This document shows, in pieces, positions 1-7,340 of a DNA stretch of 20,491 nt. Each line of letters starts with the position of its first letter. The first letter of the stretch is position 1. The notes beneath the pieces are model-generated. The model had not been told where the DNA came from, made no database searches, and saw only the letters and a program-made list of their open reading frames with translations. The DNA is from JANRLJ01 sp034437895 (GTDB taxonomy: Bacteria; Chloroflexota; Anaerolineae; Aggregatilineales; Phototrophicaceae), in the NCBI GenBank assembly GCA_034437895.1, contig DAOTTO010000488.1:1-20491 (forward strand), in the 5' to 3' direction. Both the position numbers and the translations under genes were made by a program.

Positions 1-546
1 AAGACCTTTCTCGCCAAGTCCGGCGTATTTATGGGAGAAGCCTATCGCAATCCCCAAGCCGCCGCCGCGCAATTGCAGACGTTCTTCGAGAAGCGCGAGT
101 ATGAAAAACTTCTGGCAGAAGGATTCACCCCCGATGAAGCGATGGAATGGCTGCACGTCCGCCACAAGCAAAAAGAGCAGCGCAACATCATCACCCATAT
201 CTGGAAGATTCGCGGCATCAAGAAACCGCGTGATTTCGCCGATCTGACCAATCGCGTCCATAACGTCGCGCTCGGACGCACCGCCTCCCGTCATAAGCGT
301 GAACTGCGGGTCAAAGATACGCCGCGCAATCATGTTTCGGCAGCCGATAATGCCACGCTTCAGATTACGGAACTCACCTGCGGCCTGCTGCACACCCACC
401 GCGATTCGCTCGGAAAGGCCGAACTCTCGGAAGATATTAACGATACGCAGCCCGTGATTGATGCCGCACGGCCTGAGATTCAAAAATTGTTTTCGCAAAA
501 ACCGCGCCGCATACGGGGCAATTCGTTTGAGCAGTTGAGCGAATAA
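1..546 (+). CDS. C-terminal part of a BRO/DinD-like protein (5' end outside window)
   Basis: The frame is open from base 1, and the ATG at 31 has no ribosome-binding site ahead of it, so the gene very probably begins upstream of the window; 181 residues are visible. The middle carries a helix-rich block with W-K-x-R-G, then DFADLT, then an H-K pair and R-N-H. I remember this pattern from the region that follows the Bro-N domain in BRO-type phage antirepressors and DinD-like DNA-damage-inducible proteins. The C-terminus is basic (KPRRIRG). If that is right, the protein would be a DNA-associated regulator, often of phage origin. The N-terminal domain that would settle this is missing, so the family call is tentative. 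The next gene is convergent, with a palindromic repeat in between. Confidence 0.5.
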   Translation, partial: KTFLAKSGVFMGEAYRNPQAAAAQLQTFFEKREYEKLLAEGFTPDEAMEWLHVRHKQKEQRNIITHIWKIRGIKKPRDFADLTNRVHNVALGRTASRHKRELRVKDTPRNHVSAADNATLQITELTCGLLHTHRDSLGKAELSEDINDTQPVIDAARPEIQKLFSQKPRRIRGNSFEQLSE

Positions 547-605
547 AGCAATTTGTTAGGACAATATTCAAATTAAATCGTAGAAGAAGGTAGGCCTAGA
601 TTTTT

Positions 606-633
606 GTAGGGACATGGCATGGCATGTCCTTAC
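606..633. repeat. Intergenic palindrome of the GTAGGG type, copy 1
   Basis: The arms GTAGGGACATG (606-616) and CATGTCCTTAC (623-633) are complementary over 11 positions, one of them a G-U wobble, around the 6-base loop GCATGG. It lies between two convergent genes and could end transcription in both directions, although no long T run follows it. Its outline (GTAGGG, variable stem, complementary end) recurs at 1639 and 7176. Confidence 0.7.
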
Positions 634-692
634 GACGACCAACCAGATTCATAATTGTTTGTCCAATTTTGCTCCTGTGCTTCACTAAAATC

Positions 693-1592
693 CTAAGTCG
701 CTGTCCGTCCCATAAAGTCCGCGATATGCCCCGCGATTTCTTCACCTTTTTCTTCCTGCAAAAAATGTCCAGCGCCCTGAATGGTAATCTCCGGTTGATC
801 TTTCGCCGTCGGGATAATCTTACGGAAGAAGCGATCTCCGCCGCCCGTCACCGGATCACTGTCGGAAAACATCACCAGTGCGGGCTTCGTCCATGATTTG
901 AGTTTTTCTCGTGTCTCACGGAACAACGCCGCGCCGGGGTCATCCTCTTTCAGCGGGATTAAAAGCGGGAAGGCCGCCGCCCCTGCTTTATAGTCGCCAC
1001 TTGGGAATGGTGCTTCATACGCCGCCGCGATTTCGGGCGTAAGGTGTCCGGGTGTGACCACGCTCAACTCGAACAACTTATCGACCCTCATCTCGCGTCC
1101 GGTGCGCTCGGCAAAATTGCGCCACTGCATAAAGCCTTCGCTCATGGGTAAGTCGCCCGTCGGCAGTCCAGTGTTCATGATGACCAACCGCGCAAATCGT
1201 TCCGGCAGGCTCGTCGCAATCGGCAGGCCAAGAATCCCGCCCCAATCCTGACAAACAAGCGTGATATTTGTTAAATCAAGCGCATGAATGAACCCGACCA
1301 GTGAGTCGTAGTGCATCTGAACGGAATAGTCTTCCAATTCCGTATATTTATCCGACTTGCCGAAGCCGATCAAATCCGGCGCGATCACCCGCCCTACACC
1401 CGCCAGAATCGGAATCATGTGGCGATAGAGATACGACCAACTTGGCTCACCATGCAAGCAAAGGATGGTTTCCGCGCCTGCCCCTTCATCGACGTAGTGC
1501 ATCCGCACCCCGTTGACCTCGACATAATGCGACGCAAATGGATAGCCCGGTAAATTCTCGAAACGTTCATCAGGGGTGCGAATAATCGCCAT
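693..1592 (-). CDS. Haloalkane dehalogenase-type alpha/beta hydrolase
   Basis: Alpha/beta-hydrolase of 299 residues. It closely resembles subfamily I haloalkane dehalogenases (Xanthobacter DhlA type), which hydrolyse carbon-halogen bonds in the cytoplasm through an aspartyl-ester intermediate. The start IIRTPDERF, the HGEPSW oxyanion motif (47-52), the nucleophile motif QDWGG with D116 and halide-binding W117, the likely acid D246 in DSDP and the base H276 in GAGHF all follow the family pattern. I chose the ATG at 1592 because AGGA precedes it by a normal distance and the protein then begins where DhlA does; the longer frame would translate an intergenic palindrome. It lies about 100 bases downstream of the FKBP gene on the same strand. 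Natural substrates cannot be read from sequence; many family members act on unknown compounds. Confidence 0.88.
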   Translation of the reverse strand: MAIIRTPDERFENLPGYPFASHYVEVNGVRMHYVDEGAGAETILCLHGEPSWSYLYRHMIPILAGVGRVIAPDLIGFGKSDKYTELEDYSVQMHYDSLVGFIHALDLTNITLVCQDWGGILGLPIATSLPERFARLVIMNTGLPTGDLPMSEGFMQWRNFAERTGREMRVDKLFELSVVTPGHLTPEIAAAYEAPFPSGDYKAGAAAFPLLIPLKEDDPGAALFRETREKLKSWTKPALVMFSDSDPVTGGGDRFFRKIIPTAKDQPEITIQGAGHFLQEEKGEEIAGHIADFMGRTAT

Positions 1593-1638
1593 AAAGCGCT
1601 TCCTAAATATTTTGTCTGGTAAATCTTTTAAGTATTCA

Positions 1639-1667
1639 GTAGGGGCGAAGCGGCGCTTCGCCCGCAC
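1639..1667. repeat. Intergenic palindrome of the GTAGGG type, copy 2
   Basis: GTAGG at 1639 leads into GGGCGAAGC (1643-1651), a 3-base loop and the perfect complement GCTTCGCCC (1655-1663), ending in GCAC. It sits between the FKBP stop and the dehalogenase start, both on the minus strand, where a strong hairpin could attenuate read-through. The outline matches the element at 606. Confidence 0.75.
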
Positions 1668-1688
1668 AAGAATTTCTTTGACGTAGCC

Positions 1689-2069
1689 TTAAAGTATTCT
1701 CAACAGTTCGACTTCAAAAATCAGCGCGGCAAACGGGGGAATCAGGCCGCCTGCGCCTTTTTCACCATAAGCCAAGTTGTAGGGGATATAAAACTCATAT
1801 TTTGAGCCGATAGGCATCCGTTGAACGCCTTCCGTCCAGCCCGCGATCACACGCGAAAGCGGAAAGGTCAGCGGCTGCCCGCGCTTATACGAGCTGTCGA
1901 ACTCTGTACCGTCAATCAGCGTCCCGCGATAATGCACTTCCACTTCATCGGCTGCGGTAGGTTTTGGCCCATCGCCTTCCCGGATGACTTTATATTGGAG
2001 GCCACTCGCAGTAGTGACGACACCTTCTTTTTTAGCATTTTCCTCTAAAAACTGCTTACCCTGTTCCAT
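1689..2069 (-). CDS. FKBP-type peptidyl-prolyl cis-trans isomerase
   Basis: Protein of 126 residues that would catalyse cis-trans isomerisation of Xaa-Pro bonds during protein folding. After a short helical leader, the segment GLQYKVIREGDG is typical of Mip/FkpA-like FKBPs. The FKBP core follows with VHYRGTLIDGTEFDSS, FPLSRVIAGWTEG, Y-F/I-P at the active site, AYGEKGAGG and a last strand FEVELL. The active-site aromatic residues are preserved. There is no signal peptide, so it is probably cytoplasmic. The ATG at 2069 is preferred because GGAG lies nine bases upstream; the longer frame to 2129 adds 20 residues without a ribosome-binding site. It is divergent from the DinB-like gene (113-base gap) and may be co-transcribed with the dehalogenase. 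The family call is secure; the client proteins are unknown. Confidence 0.93.
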   Translation of the reverse strand: MEQGKQFLEENAKKEGVVTTASGLQYKVIREGDGPKPTAADEVEVHYRGTLIDGTEFDSSYKRGQPLTFPLSRVIAGWTEGVQRMPIGSKYEFYIPYNLAYGEKGAGGLIPPFAALIFEVELLRIL

Positions 2070-2181
2070 CGATAAAACTCCTTCATTTAATTGTCCTGCT
2101 AAATTACTATAGGGGTAGTATATATGCAACTGACGCGCGGTGTTACACTTATCGAAACTTTAGGATAAAGGAGAATCACCT

Positions 2182-2664
2182 ATGCTCACACAAGAAGAAC
2201 GCCGCCAACAAATCGCCATTATTCGCGCCGCGCCGGAAAAATTTGAAGCCCTCGTCAAGGGTCTGAGTGATGAAGCCCTCACCGCGCACCCATTAGAAGG
2301 TGAATGGAGTGTCGCGCAGAACATTCATCATCTGGCGGACAGCCACATGAACGCTTACATCCGCTTTAAGTTTATTCTGATGCAAGAAAACCCTACGATC
2401 ATGCCCTACGATCAGGACGATTGGGCAGCAACCGCCGATTCTAATTCGCCCCATATCGCCTCCTCATTAGCAATCTTACGCGGCTTGCATGATCGCTGGA
2501 CGGCATTGATGGCAAGCCTAGATGATGCCCAATGGGAACGTACTGGAATTCATCCCGAAGTCGGCACGATTACGCTGGAGTGGATTCTGACGCATTACGT
2601 CGAACACAGCCAAATTCATATCGACCAAATCACACGAACACGCGCTGCACATACCGGAAAGTAA
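2182..2664 (+). CDS. DinB-superfamily protein, YfiT/BstA-like
   Basis: Protein of 160 residues with the four-helix DinB-like fold pattern. The segments W-S-V-x-Q-N-I-H-H-L-A-D-S-H (42-55) and N-x-Y-I-R-F-K, the stretch PTIMPYDQDDW and the late E-H-S-Q-I-H (141-146) closely recall Bacillus YfiT (BstA), a metal-binding protein of the thiol S-transferase group. H50, H142 and H146 are the likely metal ligands. Family members act on small thiols or as metal-dependent hydrolases or transferases; the cofactor thiol here is unknown. The start is supported by AAGGAG ahead of the ATG. It is monocistronic as far as can be seen, with a gap of about 150 bases to the FHA gene. The fold and family are well supported; the reaction is inferred. 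Confidence 0.88.
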   Translation: MLTQEERRQQIAIIRAAPEKFEALVKGLSDEALTAHPLEGEWSVAQNIHHLADSHMNAYIRFKFILMQENPTIMPYDQDDWAATADSNSPHIASSLAILRGLHDRWTALMASLDDAQWERTGIHPEVGTITLEWILTHYVEHSQIHIDQITRTRAAHTGK

Positions 2665-2820
2665 CTTTTCCAACCGTTTCTTCATCTATACTGGTATTAG
2701 TAAATTTCTACTTAATTACGTAAAAAATCGGGCTGGAAGTCTAGCCAAGCGAGTAGGTAATGATATGATTATCCTCAATGTTACATGACGTGACCGCACG
2801 TCTTAGAGAGGATAGGACTT

Positions 2821-3765
2821 ATGTCAGTCTACGATGCAATGCAAACAGGCCGCTCTGCCAGAAGTCGCCGCTGTGCAAAATGTACCCACATTAACCCGTC
2901 AAGCTATCTCGTTTGCCGCGAATGCAACACCATTTTATCCAACAGCGAATGGGTCGATCTGCCTCCGCTGGCGCGCAACGAGGTCGCCAAAGTGAGTGAA
3001 GTCGCCAAGCCAAAAACTGCCGCCGAGAAGATCACCCATTTTCAATCGATGGAAACACCGATAGCGAATGAGCAGACCATCCGTATTCGTCCGGCGGCAT
3101 TCAGCGGCCTAAGAGCCAAAGTAGCACATAAAGAAACCAACGTTCAGAATCACACGGCGGAAACCATCGACGAAGAGGCGACCACCCAAGAAATGCCAAT
3201 CAAAAACGAGCAAGCGCCTGAGCCTGTCGGTGTGGTGAATAACACAAAAGACGATACACAGCCCACCCGCCCCAAGGAAATGCCCACGATGCGCGAAACG
3301 ATGAGCGTTCCACAGGTGAATGTGAATCAGGTGGTCGAACCGCCCATCGAAGCGCGGGAAGAAACCCTGTATGCGCCCATCTGGAACAAAAGCAAAAAAT
3401 TCCAAGAAGGGACTTCTGTCTTTGAAGCGACCATGATTTTGTGTATCGAGATCAGCAAAAGCGGCACGCCCATCGTCTTACGTCTGCCGCAGCAGCGTGC
3501 GCTGGTGTTTGGGCGGGATGATCCTGAAACCAGTGAACGCCCCGATATTGATTTAATCCCTTACGGTGGATTCAGCATGGGAATCAGCCGCCGCCATGCC
3601 GCCTTAGAATTGGTCGGCAAGCGCCTGAGCATTCGTGACCTCAAAAGCAGCAACGGCACATTCTTGAATGATGTCCGACTGGACGCGCATGAGCCGCATC
3701 AATTACGCGACGGGGATCGCGTCCGGTTTGGGAGTCTGGTGCTTTTGATCTTCTTCAAGCAATAA
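2821..3765 (+). CDS. Zinc-ribbon and FHA domain protein
   Basis: Protein of 314 residues with three parts. An N-terminal zinc ribbon has C18-x2-C21 and C32-x2-C35. A long polar linker (about 45-195) is rich in Thr, Pro, Glu and Lys and looks disordered. A C-terminal forkhead-associated domain (about 205-314) has the phosphothreonine-recognition residues G231-R232, S256-R-R-H259 and S276-S-N-G-T280. FHA domains bind phosphothreonine peptides, so this is probably a cytoplasmic adaptor in Ser/Thr kinase signalling, with the zinc ribbon as a second interaction module. The linker threonines (for example in a TQEMP stretch) could be kinase targets or an internal ligand. GAGAGGATAGG precedes the ATG. 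No kinase or phosphatase lies in the window, so the partner is unknown. Confidence 0.9.
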   Translation: MSVYDAMQTGRSARSRRCAKCTHINPSSYLVCRECNTILSNSEWVDLPPLARNEVAKVSEVAKPKTAAEKITHFQSMETPIANEQTIRIRPAAFSGLRAKVAHKETNVQNHTAETIDEEATTQEMPIKNEQAPEPVGVVNNTKDDTQPTRPKEMPTMRETMSVPQVNVNQVVEPPIEAREETLYAPIWNKSKKFQEGTSVFEATMILCIEISKSGTPIVLRLPQQRALVFGRDDPETSERPDIDLIPYGGFSMGISRRHAALELVGKRLSIRDLKSSNGTFLNDVRLDAHEPHQLRDGDRVRFGSLVLLIFFKQ

Positions 3766-3825
3766 AAAAGCGCGTCACTACACGTAGGAGAAATCTAGGT
3801 TATGAGGCCTGTTAGCGAATGGATG

Positions 3826-3853
3826 GGGCTGATTAAAAACGCGAAATCAGCCC
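3826..3853. terminator. Hairpin between convergent genes, possible terminator
   Basis: The arms GGGCTGATT (3826-3834) and AATCAGCCC (3845-3853) are perfectly complementary around a 10-base A-rich loop. It lies between the FHA gene and the convergent STAS-like gene and overlaps the stop codon of the latter. No T run follows on either strand, so intrinsic termination is only plausible. Confidence 0.4.
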
Positions 3854-4272
3854 ACCCAAGCATAGCGCATGGTTGAAAAGGCTTGTGCCGACCCAACACG
3901 CCGACCAACAGGGGCATGTAAACGGCTTTGAGCAAAGCGCTGTGCATCTTCAGTCGTTGAAAAAATACGGATGTTTTCTATCTCACTTAACGAACCGACG
4001 ACACGCGCTTTTTGCGAGGCCATAAGGTCGCCTGTTACGATGGCAATACCGCGCACATTGGGGAGGTTAAGGGCTTCCGCAAACAATTTGACGACTGTGG
4101 GACAAAATCGATTGACTTCACTCGCATCAACCACCGCCATAATCGGCGACGCGCTGTTTTTAGCATATTTACCGAGCGCACTCACCCACATCTTAGCATC
4201 AACGTTATCAACGTAATCCACCTGCTTGGCGAAAAATACTTCATCCGCGAAGTTCATTCTGTGTATTGCCAT
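3847..4272 (-). CDS. STAS/SpoIIAA-like protein, paralogue 1
   Basis: Protein of 141 residues without signal peptide or membrane segment. It alternates short strands and helices: an N-terminal strand pair, a helix, PIMAVVDASEV near 43-53, a second helix, the strand GIAIVTG, then a late strand IRIFSTTEDAQRFA. This is the arrangement of SpoIIAA/STAS-like proteins, cytoplasmic modules for protein interaction and sometimes phosphorylation. It is clearly a paralogue of the gene at 4411: same start pattern, the same VDA-x-EV motif and the same ARV-x-G-x-L and F-x-T-x-E-x-A-x-R-F-A segments. It also has a 25-residue C-terminal tail (roughly 117-141) that the other lacks. No strong ribosome-binding site is seen. 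The fold is inferred from pattern only; the role is unknown. Confidence 0.65.
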   Translation of the reverse strand: MAIHRMNFADEVFFAKQVDYVDNVDAKMWVSALGKYAKNSASPIMAVVDASEVNRFCPTVVKLFAEALNLPNVRGIAIVTGDLMASQKARVVGSLSEIENIRIFSTTEDAQRFAQSRLHAPVGRRVGSAQAFSTMRYAWVG

Positions 4273-4410
4273 TAGGATTTGACTCTCAATTTATGTAATT
4301 ATTTACACTATACGCCGATTTTTAGTACGGGTCAATCGAGCCTAAACCAAACTATGACATATGTTACATAATTTTCAGAATTTATTCATTCGGTCGTTTT
4401 CAACCAGATA

Positions 4411-4785
4411 TCACCCAGTCTCGGCAGCTTCCGCTTGGGCCTTAGCGAAACGTCTTGCTTCCTCTAAAGTCGGGAAAACGTGGGTATGATTATCTTCCGC
4501 CAATTTACCAATCACACGGGCAGTTTGGGCAGTAATTCCCCCGGCGGCGGCAACAGCGGCCAATTTCAAGTTGGGAATCTTGGAGGCACGGACAAAAATC
4601 TGCCGCGCTTCGGTGGTGACAAACGTCACTTCTAACGCATCAACTAAAGAGACAATGGGGGTGGGGCTGGTGGCGGCAAAGTAAGTAATTTGCTCTGCCC
4701 AATAACGTGCGTCGTCGCGCTCAATGCGCCCAACTTCGCGTGCGAAGAAAACACCGTCTTCAAAGTACATTTCAGTGATTGGCAT
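4411..4785 (-). CDS. STAS/SpoIIAA-like protein, paralogue 2
   Basis: Protein of 124 residues with the same secondary-structure order as its neighbour: MYFEDGVFFAREV, helix, PIVSLVDALEV, helix, KLAAVAAAGGI, T-A-R-V-I-G-K-L, and HVFPTLEEARRFA near the C-terminus. AGGAG stands at a good distance before the ATG at 4785. The two paralogues are 138 bases apart and read in the same direction, this one first, so a tandem duplication is the simple explanation. Such small STAS-like proteins are common in Chloroflexota as I remember them, and are often annotated only as hypothetical. A regulatory or sensory role through protein binding is possible but not shown by the sequence. Confidence 0.65.
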   Translation of the reverse strand: MPITEMYFEDGVFFAREVGRIERDDARYWAEQITYFAATSPTPIVSLVDALEVTFVTTEARQIFVRASKIPNLKLAAVAAAGGITAQTARVIGKLAEDNHTHVFPTLEEARRFAKAQAEAAETG

Positions 4786-5086
4786 CTTAATTCACTCCTA
4801 AACAGAGCGTTTACATCTTTAATATTACAACTATTTCAGAAAAAAAGCTATCAACCTGTGGGCATTTCTCTGTGGTGGCAGGTTTGCTCACGCGTAGAGC
4901 ATCCGGCTCAAACATCGAACTTGTTGCGGCTAACTTGAAATGCACCCGAAATTACGCATTTGTCGTCACCAATAAAATCTTCACCTTGTCAATTTCGCTA
5001 TCTCTTCCTATCCTTGCCACCTTAACAAGACTTGGTTTCTATCATTTCTGCTTAAATCATTCCATTTATTTGGGTCAATCGCTGCC
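4786..5086. other. Divergent intergenic region without recognised gene
   Basis: A 301-base AT-rich gap between the divergent STAS-like gene (minus) and DUF2723 gene (plus), so it should hold two promoters; no clear -35/-10 pair stands out. The stretch around 4886-4905 resembles a tRNA D-arm (GCTCACGCGTAGAGC), but no anticodon stem or T-loop follows. I see no coding signal. Confidence 0.5.
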
Positions 5087-7114
5087 ATGATGAACTTACC
5101 GCGATCTATAAATCACGGACTGCGTACGCTTACACGACCTCATGTCCTTTTGTCGCTGGCGATCTTCATCGCGGCGGTATGGCTTTATCGTTCCACCTTA
5201 CAGCCAGGAATCATTTTCGATGGCGGTGTCTCGATTGATTCCGCCGAACTTCAGCGCGTAGCCTATCGCTTAGGAATCGCCCACAGCACGGGCTACCCTA
5301 TTTGGTCGGTCATCGCCCATTTTGCCGCTAAGATCGAACAATCGCTCGGCGGATCGCCCTACACCGGTGTGACAATGGTTTCCGCCCTGATGAGTGCTGC
5401 CGCTTTAACCCTATTTTTCCAAGCCGCACGTTTGGTCGGACGTACGCCCGCCGCCCTTGCTGCCACCGCCGCCGTCGCTTTCGCCGATTCGGTATGGAGC
5501 GCCAGCACCATCGCCGAAGTGCAGACCATGCACACCCTCATTATTGCCGGGATGTTGTGGCTCTCTCTACTTCATCTGCGCCGACCAGAGAAATTCTGGC
5601 CGCTGGCAGCATTAGCCCTCCTCGCCGGAATCGGCCTCGCCCATCATCGTACGATTGTGCTGGTTTTCCCGGCGGCAGGTTTGGCCGTTCTGATGACGGG
5701 ACGCTGGCGGTTAAAATGGCGCGAAATCGCCATTATGCTGATTTTAGGTGCGCTGCCGCTGCTGTCCTATGCCTATCTCTATTGGCGTGTGACCGATCCT
5801 AACGTCGTCTTTAGCACCCGTCCAACGTGGTATCCCTCGCCTCTGACGACGCAAAGCATCACTGATCTCATTCGCGGCACATTTCAAGATGGGCAAAGCC
5901 TCAACAATAATTTTGATCTCAGCCCGGCGTTGTTAGGCGATAACTTCTTGTTCGTACTGCGGCGGCTGGTGGATGATTTCACAATATTCGGCGTAATCGG
6001 AGGATTAATCGGCCTCGTCGCGCTGTTGTTTATGCGCTGGAAAGACGGCCTCCTGATTGGCATTTACGCCGCCCTTCAGCTTATTTTCCTCATGGCGTGG
6101 AAAATTGATGACCCGAAATCACCAATTTATCAATTTCCCATGCTGCTGGCTTTAGGCTTCGGCTTGACGTTCTTATTCTCAGGATTGCAACGGAATAAAG
6201 CGACCTCCCTAAGCGTTAGGGGCAGCCCAAAGAAATTTATCGGAAATCGCTCTTGGCGTTCTTGGTGTCTTGGTGGTTCCATAAATTCGATCTTGCTGGC
6301 GTTATTCTCACTGCCGATATTCGCGCTGGCCTTCCATCTTGGCTTCGAGAATCAAGCCGACCATGACTTCAGCGTTGATAACCGCACCGCTCGCTATCAA
6401 GCCGAACTTGCCAGTTTACCGGAAGATGCCATCCTCTTTACGCGCATGTGGCAGCCTGAAACGTTCATCATGCTCGAATATTTAGACACGTCCAATCGTC
6501 GCTCACCGCTGCCTGCCGGAACCGATTTGTTCTGGGTGCCACTCGACCAGATGAAAAATCCGACGCTCAACGCCTATGTCGGCATTTCATGGCGCTCCAG
6601 CTACGGGCTATATGACGGCGCGACCTGGTTTCAGCAAGAACAGGGGATCGCCTTCGCCGGGACGGATACCGAAACATTTTTGCAGGCGATGGCGTGGGAC
6701 GATCCACGTCTTTTCCAGCAAGCCAATCGAGAATTGTTAATTAATCAAATCATTGCGCCCCAAGTCGAACTCTACAGTTACAGTGTCAGCCATCGGCCAG
6801 ACGGCTTTTACATCACGCTTTACTGGAAAGCCAACGCACCCATGACGGAAAGTTATGCCGTCTATACGCATCTGCGCCTTTATGGGACGGTGTGCGACAT
6901 CAACACCGTCCAGACCTTGCTCGGACAAGATGACTCCTATGCCCCCGTACAAGGGACAATGCCTACCCATATCTGGCAGGAAGGCCAATTCGTGCGCGAC
7001 ACCTATTTCATCCGTTGGCAAGGCGATCCGCCCGAAAATAGCGCTCTCGCTTTTGGGATGACGCTCAACGGCGAGCGCACAGGCGAATTTTGTGTGCCGT
7101 TGGGTGGGGAGTGA
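5087..7114 (+). CDS. DUF2723 polytopic membrane protein, putative glycosyltransferase-like
   Basis: Protein of 675 residues. About ten hydrophobic segments fill the first 440 residues, beginning at 19-38, and a large soluble region of about 235 residues follows. After the first membrane helix comes D51-S-A-E54 and then G63-I-A-H-S-T-G-Y-P71. This is the hallmark of DUF2723 (DSPEL, then GIPHPPGYP), a family grouped with the GT-C mannosyltransferase fold and with TMEM260. By analogy it could transfer a sugar from a lipid carrier on the outer face of the membrane; donor and acceptor are unknown. The acidic pair fits the GT-C catalytic loop. The start is one of two adjacent ATGs (5087 or 5090), neither with a good ribosome-binding site. 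Between two membrane segments near residues 389-398, a short dispersed repeat forms part of the reading frame. Confidence 0.8.
   Translation: MMNLPRSINHGLRTLTRPHVLLSLAIFIAAVWLYRSTLQPGIIFDGGVSIDSAELQRVAYRLGIAHSTGYPIWSVIAHFAAKIEQSLGGSPYTGVTMVSALMSAAALTLFFQAARLVGRTPAALAATAAVAFADSVWSASTIAEVQTMHTLIIAGMLWLSLLHLRRPEKFWPLAALALLAGIGLAHHRTIVLVFPAAGLAVLMTGRWRLKWREIAIMLILGALPLLSYAYLYWRVTDPNVVFSTRPTWYPSPLTTQSITDLIRGTFQDGQSLNNNFDLSPALLGDNFLFVLRRLVDDFTIFGVIGGLIGLVALLFMRWKDGLLIGIYAALQLIFLMAWKIDDPKSPIYQFPMLLALGFGLTFLFSGLQRNKATSLSVRGSPKKFIGNRSWRSWCLGGSINSILLALFSLPIFALAFHLGFENQADHDFSVDNRTARYQAELASLPEDAILFTRMWQPETFIMLEYLDTSNRRSPLPAGTDLFWVPLDQMKNPTLNAYVGISWRSSYGLYDGATWFQQEQGIAFAGTDTETFLQAMAWDDPRLFQQANRELLINQIIAPQVELYSYSVSHRPDGFYITLYWKANAPMTESYAVYTHLRLYGTVCDINTVQTLLGQDDSYAPVQGTMPTHIWQEGQFVRDTYFIRWQGDPPENSALAFGMTLNGERTGEFCVPLGGE
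6252..6279 (+). repeat. CTTGGCGTT-type short tandem repeat inside the DUF2723 gene
   Basis: Three imperfect 9-base units, CTTGGCGTT, CTTGGTGTC and TTGGTGGTT, stand in tandem. The complementary form (CCAAGAACGCCAAG-like) is one I recognise as a widespread intergenic repeat in diverse bacteria. Here it is read through in frame as R-S-W-R-S-W-C-L-G-G, within a polar loop between two membrane segments. Confidence 0.6.
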
Positions 7115-7175
7115 TCGGGAGTGACAAGATGAAAGTAACAAGTTACAAGATTTGTGTGTGTCTATTTTGATCGGC

Positions 7176-7232
7176 GTAGGGCGTGACCTGCGTGTCACTC
7201 CTAGCGGATACACCTGGGTGCGTCCCTAAGAC
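7176..7232. repeat. Intergenic palindromes of the GTAGGG type, possible tandem pair (copy 3)
   Basis: TAGG plus GTGAC (7177-7187) pair with GTCAC plus CCTA (7194-7203) around CTGCGT, with a small internal loop. Immediately after, GTGCGTCCCTA, preceded by GGATACAC, forms a second, weaker hairpin of the same outline on the opposite strand. The octamer TGCGTGTC (7189-7196) also pairs with GACACGCA (7230-7237). It lies in the gap before the monooxygenase gene. Confidence 0.5.
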
Positions 7233-7340
7233 ACGCATTATGTCTGACCCTCACTTGTCACTTTTAACTACCCACTTCGCGCCTTTATAGATAAAATCAT
7301 CAATTAAATACTGATTCGATTGAGTTTGGAGACATTTTTT

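Noticed and set aside
1593..1667. N-terminal extension of the dehalogenase to 1667
   Set aside because: It would translate the palindrome at 1639 and has no ribosome-binding site, whereas the ATG at 1592 has AGGA and matches the family's start.
2101..2129. Possible sigma-70 promoter for the FKBP gene (TTGCAT, 17 bases, TAATTT on the minus strand)
   Set aside because: The -10 hexamer matches the consensus poorly, and alternative AT-rich boxes are equally likely.
4870..4960. tRNA-like stretch with a D-arm pattern (GCTCACGCGTAGAGC)
   Set aside because: The following bases form no anticodon stem, and there is no GTTC-type T-loop or acceptor stem; the likeness is limited to about 15 bases.
7120..7262. 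A 9-base inverted repeat (AGTGACAAG / CTTGTCACT) across the gap before the monooxygenase
   Set aside because: The arms are short and 125 bases apart; the pairing is weak evidence beside the hairpins already noted there.
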